Positions 1-6,264 of a stretch of 11,827 bases of DNA are shown in pieces. The DNA comes from Verrucomicrobiota bacterium. GTDB taxonomy: Bacteria > Verrucomicrobiota > Verrucomicrobiia > Opitutales > Seribacteraceae. The notes under the pieces are model-generated. The model saw only the letters and a list, made by a program, of their open reading frames with translations, did no database searches and was not told the DNA's origin. Both the position numbers and the translations under genes were made by a program. The stretch spans positions 5,045 through 16,871 of the forward strand of contig JACNJI010000225.1 of NCBI GenBank assembly GCA_014382645.1, given 5' to 3'. How positions within the stretch are numbered: the first letter of the stretch is position 1; every line of letters begins with the position of its first letter.

Positions 1-690
1 CGGCAACAACCAACTACACTAACGAAGTCGTGGCCGGCGGAGGGTCGTTCTGGCAGGCACAGCAAACCATTGCCGGCCAAACTTTTGGAGCAGGCGGATT
101 GTCGACTGCTCAAGTCGAGCCAATGAGTACGAACGATAGAGTGCTCGACACCGTCAACGGGAAGGTTTTTTCCGCTACAGCAACTCTCTCAGCCATACAG
201 AATCACGCGGCAACAACCAACTACACCAACGAAGTCGTGGCCGACGGAGGATCGTTCTGGCAGGCACAGCAAGCCATTGCCAGCCAAACTTTTGGAGCAG
301 GTGGGTTGACGACTGCTCAAGTCGAGCCAATGAGTACGAATGATAGAGTGCTCGACACCGTCAACGGGAAGGTTTTTTCCGCTACAGCAACTCTCTCAGC
401 CATACAGAATCACGCGGCAACAACCAACTACACCAACGAAGTCGTGGCCGACGGAGGATCGTTCTGGCAGGCACAGCAAGCCATTGCCAGCCAAACTTTT
501 GGAGCAGGTGGGTTGACGACTGCTCAAGTCGAGCCAATGAGTACGAATGATAGAGTGCTCGACACCGTCAACGGGAAGGTTTTTTCCGCTACAGCAACTC
601 TCTCAGCCATACAGAATCACGCGGCAACAACCAACTACACTAACGAAGTCGTGGCCGGCGGAGGGTCGTTCTGGCAAGCACAACAAGCAC
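1..690 (+). repeat. 207-bp in-frame tandem repeat array within fliD
   Basis: Three full units start at 1, 208 and 415. A fourth begins at 622 and diverges after about 690. The period is 207 bp, or 69 codons, so gain or loss of a unit keeps the frame. Each unit encodes a GGSFWQAQQAIA-type start followed by STNDRVLDTVNGKVF and a Thr/Asn/Ala-rich end. Units 2 and 3 appear identical, including third codon positions. Unit 1 differs at scattered bases, and the start of unit 4 matches unit 1 better than units 2 and 3. The array probably continues upstream of the window. Confidence 0.95.
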
Positions 691-3600
691 TTGCGGAAGC
701 CACCTTCACTTCGGGTGGTGGTATATCAGGCGCAAACCTAGGAAGCATCGCGAACGCCGATAGAGTACTCAATATAACTCAAGGAAAAGTTTATTCAGCG
801 CTCTCCAGCCTCGGAGCAACCGCTTCCTTTGCGGCAGGATCAAGCTATGCCTCTGGAACCCTTATCGAGGATTCGGGGAGTTATTATAAGGTTAGCGGTG
901 GTTCGACTTATGCCGGCGCCAGCAACACGATCAACGGTGGCAATCCCGCTGTAAACGGAGCCTGGGTCAAGGGGAACGTTAGTGGTAAGTTCTTTCAAAA
1001 TGCAAGCGGTGGGAACTTGACGACTGACCCTGATTCCAACCCCGCGAGCTGGACCGATAGCGGACAAACCGCCTTGGCGAGTGTCGTTGGCTCTATGGTC
1101 ACCGATGAAACAACTGCCGTAACGAAGCCCACGGCGACCAACGCCTATTGGTCGGAAGAGACCGCCGCCACCACGCTGGCCAACAATGCCTATTGGGCAA
1201 ACGTCGACACCGACGTAAAAGCACCAACCGCTACCAACACTTACTGGACTCAGGACACTGACGCCACCACACTGGCCAACAATGCCTATTGGGCAAACGT
1301 CGACACCGACGTAAAAGCACCAACCGCTACCAACACTTACTGGACTCAGGACACTGACGCCACCACACTGGCCAACAATGCCTATTGGGCAAACGTCGAC
1401 ACCGACGTAAAAGCACCAACCGCTACCAACACTTACTGGACTCAGGACACTGACGCCACCACACTGGCCAACAATGCCTATTGGGCAAACGTCGACACCG
1501 ACGTAAAAGCACCAACCGCTACCAACACTTACTGGACTCAGGACACTGACGCCACCACACTGGCCAACAATGCCTATTGGGCAAACGTCGACACCGACGT
1601 AAAAGCACCAACCGCTACCAACACTTACTGGACTCAGGACACTGACGCCACCGCGCTTGCCGAAAACGCCTATTGGACAGAAGTCACTTCCGCCGTAACC
1701 CTAAATGATCAAGACACCACTGCTGCGGATACCGACTACTGGGAAGACGTAACTACTGATATCGTCAACTTCCCCGGCGGCGGAACGCTTACCGGTGGTT
1801 CCATTCAGGACGACTTCTGGGAATACGTACCCGAAATCGCTATCACCACACCATTGGGAGCAGGCGTCAACGACGGATACTGGCAGGAAGTCTCATCTAC
1901 TTTGACGGATCTAACGAACACCAATTGGTGGACGGATGCCAGCGCCACTTTAAAGGACAAATCAGATGCTGCTTGGTGGACGGACAAGACCGCCACCCTC
2001 AATGACCTAACTAATGCGAGTTGGTGGGGGGAGGTTACTACCGAATTGACGAGTCCCGCCGATGCCGCCTTCACGAACTGGTGGACGGAGATCGCCCATG
2101 CAAACGGTGATGGAGTAGGCGAGTTCGACCCTCTTTATTGGCAACAAATAAAGCCCGGCATGACGCGCGTGGCCAACAATGCGGTAGTTGCCAATGCCGT
2201 GGACCACACTATTTGGAAACAAGTCGGCAATGTCCAAGCCTCGGCTGGGAATGACGGAACGTTTGGCAATCACGATACTGGTGAAGCTGCATTGCGACCG
2301 ACACAAGCCGTCCCATCGTACGCTGGCGCGACTGTTTACAGCCCCGGGACCATTCTCCAAGCTAGTGATTCAAATTTTTATAAGGCGCGCGTGAGCACGA
2401 CCAACAAGGATCCGGCTCTTCCGGCAAACGCCGACGACTGGGCATTATTGGGCCCCACAAGCTCCATGACCGAGGATCAGGCGTATGGGTTTACTTACAC
2501 CGACCAAGAGTTCTGGAAACAAAACGACATGCTAACCCCAGGTCTGACAGCCGGTTGGGAAAATTACTGGGAAACTTTGTCCGAAACTGTTCTCAGCAGC
2601 AGTCAGTCTCTTGGCTCAGTTAGTTTGACCGAAAAGATCGCCGACGCCAACTTCGATGGCTTTGCCGGCGCGAACTTCAATGCAACAGGGGATGTTTTTT
2701 ATATCGGCGACGGAACCGGAGCCGTGCGAATAGATTACAACGTCAACGAGAATACCGTGGCCGACCTTATCCAACGAGTCAACGATTCCGCAGCCAACGT
2801 CACAATGTATTACGACCCCGTTGGTGATAAGTTCGTGGTTCAGAACAATGCGGACGGCGCCATCGGCATCACCCTGCACGAACGACCACTGGAAGCAGCT
2901 TCCACTGCCCAGCCGGATGGTGTCTGGGACACATTGACCGCAAACCAAGCCACAGGAAACTTACTAGGATTAATGGGTCTTGCCGCACCCACTACCGAAA
3001 CCGATTACACTGCGTTCAACAATTCGGCAACTTATACAAAGGGCACGTACATAAAGCAAACAATAGGCTCGACCACCACGTACTGGCAAGCGCTGGATGA
3101 TGTTCCCTCTGGACAAACGCTCGACAGAACCAATTCAAAATGGGAACAGGTTGCACGAGGCGTAGGACGAGCTGCGAACAGTGAACTAGGCAACAATTAC
3201 GCCATCAAGATAAACGATGGAGAGACCATCTATAATAATACGGCCTCCTTTGATGAAACGGTGCACGGATACGAGGGAATAACCTTTGACGTCGGCGGAG
3301 GTGCAGTCGGAGACCAAGGCACCGTAAAGATTGAACGGGATTCCAACCCCGCGAGAAACGCGATCGGGAAGTTTGTCGAAGAGTTCAATGATGCTCAAGA
3401 TTACGTTCGCAGCTTGGTCGCGGTGAATCAAGACGGCGATAATGTTACAGCGGGTAGGTTTTCCAGCAACATCGAGATTAGTCGGCTAGGCAGCCAGTTG
3501 CGCAAGATAGTGTTTGGAGACAGTTACGTGCACTCCGAAAGCAAGATAGCCCAAGACGGTACGGACCTGACCGTCAGCACTTACGCACTGCTAACTAGTG

Positions 3601-4202
3601 TTCAAAGCGATCTCGGACTTGGAGGGACTGATGCTGGCTATCAAGTAAAGGTAAAGGCGGATGAGTCGGTTGGGGCTCACACCATCGGCGACACTACCTA
3701 TTACGAATGGAACGGAGGTGCTTGGGCAGCGTACTCTCCTCAGTTCAGCTCTTTCCGCCTAGCGGACATTGGTCTTGATTTCGGCACCGGTAGCGATCGT
3801 CTCGAAATGAAAGATTCCTCCAAGCTTACCGAGGAACTGTTGAATAATCCGGACAAAGTGAAAGCTCTCTTTGCCGAAGCCACCGCGACTGCCAACGACA
3901 AGAACACAGGGACCACGAATAGACAATACCAAGGCGTTACTTTTGACTTGAACGATTTTCTCGGCAATTTTCTTTCCGGCGACAGTGATTCCGGTTACAA
4001 GGGGACCTATCAAGCCCATGCCGACAGCATTCGCGCCCAAAACAAGCGCATCGATCAGCGTATAGAGGATTTGGAACGCTATCTCGAACAGCGAGAAAAG
4101 GCCTTGACCCAAGGATTTATTCGGATGGAAGAGATGCAATCAAAAATCAGCAGCCAAATGCAAACTCTGACAAACTCCTTTACTTCTAATTCTAAGAAAT
4201 GA
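1..4202 (+). CDS. fliD: Giant FliD-like flagellar cap (hook-associated protein 2), 5' end missing
   Basis: The gene is open from the left edge in frame 3; the GTG at 30 lies inside a repeat and is not the real start. FliD caps the filament outside the cell and directs flagellin polymerisation. The C-terminal part supports the call: a flagellin IN-like segment at about 2690-2970 (key stretch AVRIDYNVNENTVADLI), a FliD C-terminal domain at about 3270-4190 (NAIGKFVEEFNDAQDYV, then FRLADIGLDFGTGSDRLEM), and a charged coiled-coil tail ending in EEMQSKISSQMQTL. fliS follows downstream, as is usual for fliD. The ~1,400 visible residues exceed the roughly 450-700 of ordinary FliD. The excess at 1-2630 consists of 69-residue repeats, 32-residue repeats, aromatic-Trp dyads and CBM5/12-like modules. 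The N-terminal FliD domain must lie upstream and cannot be checked here. The family call is firm; the function of the repeat region is unknown. Confidence 0.87.
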   Translation, partial: ATTNYTNEVVAGGGSFWQAQQTIAGQTFGAGGLSTAQVEPMSTNDRVLDTVNGKVFSATATLSAIQNHAATTNYTNEVVADGGSFWQAQQAIASQTFGAGGLTTAQVEPMSTNDRVLDTVNGKVFSATATLSAIQNHAATTNYTNEVVADGGSFWQAQQAIASQTFGAGGLTTAQVEPMSTNDRVLDTVNGKVFSATATLSAIQNHAATTNYTNEVVAGGGSFWQAQQALAEATFTSGGGISGANLGSIANADRVLNITQGKVYSALSSLGATASFAAGSSYASGTLIEDSGSYYKVSGGSTYAGASNTINGGNPAVNGAWVKGNVSGKFFQNASGGNLTTDPDSNPASWTDSGQTALASVVGSMVTDETTAVTKPTATNAYWSEETAATTLANNAYWANVDTDVKAPTATNTYWTQDTDATTLANNAYWANVDTDVKAPTATNTYWTQDTDATTLANNAYWANVDTDVKAPTATNTYWTQDTDATTLANNAYWANVDTDVKAPTATNTYWTQDTDATTLANNAYWANVDTDVKAPTATNTYWTQDTDATALAENAYWTEVTSAVTLNDQDTTAADTDYWEDVTTDIVNFPGGGTLTGGSIQDDFWEYVPEIAITTPLGAGVNDGYWQEVSSTLTDLTNTNWWTDASATLKDKSDAAWWTDKTATLNDLTNASWWGEVTTELTSPADAAFTNWWTEIAHANGDGVGEFDPLYWQQIKPGMTRVANNAVVANAVDHTIWKQVGNVQASAGNDGTFGNHDTGEAALRPTQAVPSYAGATVYSPGTILQASDSNFYKARVSTTNKDPALPANADDWALLGPTSSMTEDQAYGFTYTDQEFWKQNDMLTPGLTAGWENYWETLSETVLSSSQSLGSVSLTEKIADANFDGFAGANFNATGDVFYIGDGTGAVRIDYNVNENTVADLIQRVNDSAANVTMYYDPVGDKFVVQNNADGAIGITLHERPLEAASTAQPDGVWDTLTANQATGNLLGLMGLAAPTTETDYTAFNNSATYTKGTYIKQTIGSTTTYWQALDDVPSGQTLDRTNSKWEQVARGVGRAANSELGNNYAIKINDGETIYNNTASFDETVHGYEGITFDVGGGAVGDQGTVKIERDSNPARNAIGKFVEEFNDAQDYVRSLVAVNQDGDNVTAGRFSSNIEISRLGSQLRKIVFGDSYVHSESKIAQDGTDLTVSTYALLTSVQSDLGLGGTDAGYQVKVKADESVGAHTIGDTTYYEWNGGAWAAYSPQFSSFRLADIGLDFGTGSDRLEMKDSSKLTEELLNNPDKVKALFAEATATANDKNTGTTNRQYQGVTFDLNDFLGNFLSGDSDSGYKGTYQAHADSIRAQNKRIDQRIEDLERYLEQREKALTQGFIRMEEMQSKISSQMQTLTNSFTSNSKK
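840..977 (+). other. CBM5/12-like module A in the FliD-like protein
   Basis: This segment reads SYASGTLIEDSGSYYKV, then a Gly/Asn-rich stretch and NGAWVKGN. The order Tyr-x-x-Gly-Thr, then a Tyr-Tyr-Lys strand, then a terminal Trp after a Pro-containing loop is the layout of small chitin/cellulose-binding (CBM5/12, ChtBD3-type) modules. A more degenerate second copy may follow at 978-1070 (GKFFQNASGG to NPASWTDSG). The assignment is by pattern only. Confidence 0.45.
1176..1655 (+). repeat. 96-bp in-frame tandem repeat array within fliD
   Basis: Five consecutive 96-bp units start at 1176, 1272, 1368, 1464 and 1560, and appear identical apart from the last three bases of the final unit. Each encodes 32 residues with two aromatic-Trp dyads (NNAYWANV and TNTYWTQD). 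Diverged half-units flank the array on both sides (NAYWSEET before it, NAYWTEVT after it). The lack of synonymous differences points to recent expansion or ongoing homogenisation. A short-read assembly could miscount the units. Confidence 0.96.
2310..2455 (+). other. CBM5/12-like module B in the FliD-like protein
   Basis: This is the best of the putative carbohydrate-binding modules. It reads PSYAGATVYSPGTILQASD, then NFYKARVSTTNKDP, then a Pro-rich turn and DDWALLGP. The order Y-x-x-G, V-x-x-x-G, (F/Y)-Y-K-A, Pro loop, W-x-x-L-G closely follows the ChtBD3/CBM5/12 pattern. Such modules are found in chitinases and in phage tail or surface proteins. Ligand binding is not shown by sequence alone. 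Confidence 0.55.
3027..3161 (+). other. CBM5/12-like module C in the FliD-like protein
   Basis: This segment lies between the IN-like motif and the FliD C-terminal domain and reads ATYTKGTYIKQTIG, TTYWQALDDVPSGQTLD, then KWEQVARG. It follows the same Y-x-x-G, Tyr-Trp-x-Ala, Pro/Gly loop, W-x-x-V pattern as module B. Its position inside the conserved FliD body suggests an insertion in an exposed loop. Confidence 0.5.
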
Positions 4203-4239
4203 TGAATGGTCAAACCAGTCGGATCAATCGCCAGAAGAA

Positions 4240-4893
4240 ATGAAAACTCCATACCTGACAATTTTCCTGTGCGCCACTCTCGCCTTCTCCTCCTGTCGCC
4301 GGTTCGAGCAGGAAAAGGTAGTGCGACAAGCCGAGCCGTTTCTTCCAAAAAACCTGTATCCCACGGAGAGACTCCCCATTAACTTTACCAGGGTTGCGAT
4401 GCTGCCTTGCTATTTTGCAGACGAAGATTCACCGCTTCTCGACTATGTCGACGAGATATTCCATCAAGAATTAACGAAGCAGCGACTTTTTGAAACCGTT
4501 CGCATCTCAACGGAACAAATGAAAGCGCTCTTCGGAATACGAAGAATTTCATCCTCTAGCGAAATGCCTGAAACCTTTCTGTCCGACATCGAAAAAGCCA
4601 CGGGGGCAAATGGAGTTCTGCTGGTGGACTTGGACTCCTATCGAGCTTACAAGCCTCTCGCCCTGAGCGTACGTTCTAAACTAGTGGAGATCAAAAGCGC
4701 TGACTTTCTATGGGCAATTGACGAAACGTTCGACGCAGGTCAACCAGGTGTGATTGTTTCGGCAAACCAATTCCAGAGACTGGTTCAAGTAAATAATATA
4801 TCTGCTCGAACGAACGGCAGTACGACTGCATCGCCGCGAACTTTCGCAAAGTATGTAGCACACTCGATTTTTTCAACGCTTCCAATCCGCTAA
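4240..4893 (+). CDS. Putative lipoprotein in flagellar cluster, possible CsgG/LpoB/TolB-N-like fold
   Basis: This 217-residue protein starts 37 bases after fliD. It begins MKTPYLTIFLCATLAFSSC: Lys2, a hydrophobic stretch, and a lipobox-like FSSC with Cys19 as the likely lipidation site. Phe at -3 is less usual than Leu. The mature part has an RVAMLPCYFADED strand at about residues 51-63, a helix DYVDEIFHQELTKQRLF at about 68-84, and ATGANGVLLVDLDSYRAY at about 120-137. This strand/helix order recalls the periplasmic fold of LpoB, CsgG and TolB-N lipoproteins, with 'RVAVLPF' and 'ADAVLxG' elements. That is a fold-level guess and no family motif is decisive. Its place between fliD and flgM suggests a flagellum-related envelope role, which is inference. 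Confidence 0.7.
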   Translation: MKTPYLTIFLCATLAFSSCRRFEQEKVVRQAEPFLPKNLYPTERLPINFTRVAMLPCYFADEDSPLLDYVDEIFHQELTKQRLFETVRISTEQMKALFGIRRISSSSEMPETFLSDIEKATGANGVLLVDLDSYRAYKPLALSVRSKLVEIKSADFLWAIDETFDAGQPGVIVSANQFQRLVQVNNISARTNGSTTASPRTFAKYVAHSIFSTLPIR

Positions 4894-4979
4894 AAAGAAT
4901 TGCCTTAAAAGGGTTGCGGACATTCATGATCTGGTTCATATTAAATAAGTAATAACGACCGTTAAGGTAATTTTTCATT

Positions 4980-5267
4980 ATGGATCCCATATCAGTTGAT
5001 GCAAATCCGAGTGGCTCGAATAAGTTGCGAGCACTATCTCGATTGCCATCATCGCCTATCCCCAATGCGCAAATTCAATCAATCGAAGGGCACGCATTGA
5101 CAGATATCGGAAAGCTAGCCGAAAGAGTGGAATCCAGTTCCGTTTCCATTCGCCTCGAAGTCGTGGAACGTGGTAAAGCACTTCTCTCTGACCCGAACTG
5201 GCCCACCGACTCGATTTTAGAAGGATTGGCGGAGAAATTAATCGACAACGAAGAATTCGACGCCTGA
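4980..5267 (+). CDS. flgM: FlgM-like anti-sigma-28 factor
   Basis: This 95-residue protein sits between the lipoprotein gene and fliS. FlgM binds the flagellar sigma factor FliA in the cytoplasm and is exported through the completed hook, releasing late genes. The N-terminal half is polar and low in structure, as expected of FlgM. The C-terminal half at residues 56-88 (SIRLEVVERGKALLS, then DSILEGLAEKLIDN) matches the FlgM pattern of an R-x-x-x-V helix, a short turn, and a second helix ending in (I/L)A-x-x-L(I/L). AAGG at 4964-4967 is the only Shine-Dalgarno-like stretch and lies a little far (12 bases) from the ATG. The family is short and poorly conserved, so the call rests on pattern plus neighbours. 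Confidence 0.7.
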   Translation: MDPISVDANPSGSNKLRALSRLPSSPIPNAQIQSIEGHALTDIGKLAERVESSSVSIRLEVVERGKALLSDPNWPTDSILEGLAEKLIDNEEFDA

Positions 5268-5297
5268 TTTGGCAGTCGCAGCCAATCTACCCGACTT

Positions 5298-5732
5298 ATG
5301 CAATACGAAAAGATAGCCCGATCCTACAAGGCGCAGTCCATTCAAACGGCAAGCCCCGGGAAGCTAGTCCTTATGCTTTTTGACGGAGCTCTACGTTTCA
5401 TGTCTGCCGCCAAACGAGCGTTTAAGGAAGAAGAGTTCACGAAAAGGAACGAAGACATCAACAACAATTTGATTCGTGCCCAGAATATCGTTACTGAACT
5501 GCAAGCGTCCCTCGACATGTCAGTTCCCGGAGATCTTCCCGGCACTCTTTACCGTCTCTACGATTATGTTCTTCATCAGTTGCAGCAAGCAAACCTAAAG
5601 AAGGATTCCGCTCCAATAGATGAAGCTGAAAAGACGATAAACGAACTGCGCGAAGCTTGGGCCGAGATGCTGATGCAAAACCCCGAACACGAAGTCAGTG
5701 GCGAACCCGGGTCTCTCTCTCTTCAAGCCTAG
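5298..5732 (+). CDS. fliS: Flagellin export chaperone FliS
   Basis: This is a 144-residue cytoplasmic chaperone that binds the C-terminal helix of flagellin, stops premature polymerisation and delivers flagellin to the export gate. The N-terminus YEKIARSYKAQSIQTASPG, followed at once by KLVLMLFDGALRFMSAAKRA, is the FliS signature (Y-x-x-x-x-(V/I)-x-T-A-x-P-x-x-L-(V/I)-x-x-L-(Y/F)-D-G). Four helices follow, with ENTRY-like spacing and a final amphipathic helix at about 110-128. The length is slightly above the usual 125-135. It starts 30 bases after flgM with no clear Shine-Dalgarno sequence, so translation may be coupled. The order fliD...fliS is the usual one. Confidence 0.93.
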   Translation: MQYEKIARSYKAQSIQTASPGKLVLMLFDGALRFMSAAKRAFKEEEFTKRNEDINNNLIRAQNIVTELQASLDMSVPGDLPGTLYRLYDYVLHQLQQANLKKDSAPIDEAEKTINELREAWAEMLMQNPEHEVSGEPGSLSLQA

Positions 5733-5767
5733 AGGGACCACTGTCATCCGACGATAACACCTCGGTC

Positions 5768-6145
5768 GTGAGCCCAGAGGAAAAAGCTTTTTCCGAGGCA
5801 GTTGATGAATATGAGACGCTGCTACATTCGGAAACTCAGGCGATAGTGTCCATCGAACTGGACGAACTGGAGCAGATAGTCCAAGAAAAAGATCGTGCTC
5901 TTGAGTCTGTTTTAAATGCACGGGAATCTCTCATGCGTGATCCACGTGAGATTCCTGAACTCGGAGTAAACTTGGATCGAATTCTGAAAATCCAGTCTCG
6001 CAACTCGCAAACCCTAAATAATCTCATTGCTCAGCAACCACGAAATGACGGCGAAATAACGCCTGAACAGACTTCACGTATTCGTAAGATTCGCACCGCT
6101 TATTTGAACCAAAATGAAAACAGAGGCAAAAGGTTTGATGTTTAG
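5768..6145 (+). CDS. FlgN-like flagellar export chaperone
   Basis: This helical, coiled-coil-prone protein has about 125 residues from GTG 5768. Its core YETLLHSETQAIVSIEL, DELEQIVQEKDRALESVL and the later LKIQSRNSQTLNNLIAQQ follow the FlgN pattern: LL-x-x-E helix, then L-x-x-(I/L)-V-x-E-K, then a closing helix with N-x-x-x-L-x-N-x-x-(I/L). FlgN chaperones the hook-filament junction proteins FlgK and FlgL. FliT, the FliD chaperone, often follows fliS and is the main alternative. The start is uncertain. There is no ATG. A TTG at 5657 would overlap fliS by 76 bases, and an AGAGGGA at 5731-5737 sits 3 bases before an in-frame CTG at 5741. GTG 5768 was chosen because the conserved part begins just after it. 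Confidence 0.68.
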   Translation: MSPEEKAFSEAVDEYETLLHSETQAIVSIELDELEQIVQEKDRALESVLNARESLMRDPREIPELGVNLDRILKIQSRNSQTLNNLIAQQPRNDGEITPEQTSRIRKIRTAYLNQNENRGKRFDV

Positions 6146-6151
6146 ACTCTC

Positions 6152-6172
6152 GACATGCCTTAATGTCCTTTT
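6152..6172 (+). terminator. Weak hairpin after the flagellar genes
   Basis: GACAT (6152-6156) pairs with ATGTC (6163-6167) around a six-base loop and is followed by CTTTT. The stem is only 5 bp and the T run is short, so termination would be weak. Its position just after the last flagellar gene and before leuC is the main reason to list it. Confidence 0.25.
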
Positions 6173-6189
6173 GCTAAATTGACGACGAG

Positions 6190-6264
6190 ATGAATTTCAA
6201 GCGTATTCACTTGCTCGAATTTATTTTATCGATAATGGGAATCGTCCTTAAAAATGAATTCTAA
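6190..6264 (+). promoter_or_regulatory. Possible leader ORF overlapping the leuC start
   Basis: ATG at 6190 opens a 24-codon frame that ends with TAA at 6262-6264, overlapping the leuC ATG at 6254. The peptide begins [19 protein letters not shown], and its 24 codons include four Leu, four Ile and one Val. A branched-chain-rich leader that runs through the leuC start could couple or tune leuC translation. No strong Shine-Dalgarno sequence or attenuator hairpin was seen, and AT-rich DNA gives such codons by chance. Confidence 0.25.

Noticed and set aside
1..690. CRISPR-like or mobile repeat interpretation of the 207-bp array
   Set aside because: The units are long, contiguous, in frame with the gene and without spacers, so they are protein-coding tandem repeats.
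2007..2360. 117-codon minus-strand frame inside the fliD repeat region
   Set aside because: Open antisense frames follow from the repetitive, stop-poor coding strand; no motif supports a protein.
3759..4139. 126-codon minus-strand frame inside fliD
   Set aside because: It lies opposite the conserved FliD C-terminal domain and has no recognisable motif.
4914..4942. TTGCGG, 17 bases, CATATT as a sigma-70-like promoter before flgM
   Set aside because: The match is weak at both boxes, and no sigma-28-type TAAA/GCCGATAA pair was found there.
6179..6207. TTGACG followed 17 bases later by CGTATT as a leuC promoter
   Set aside because: The -35 match is good but the -10 is poor. GATAAT at 6231 is better but lacks a well-spaced -35.
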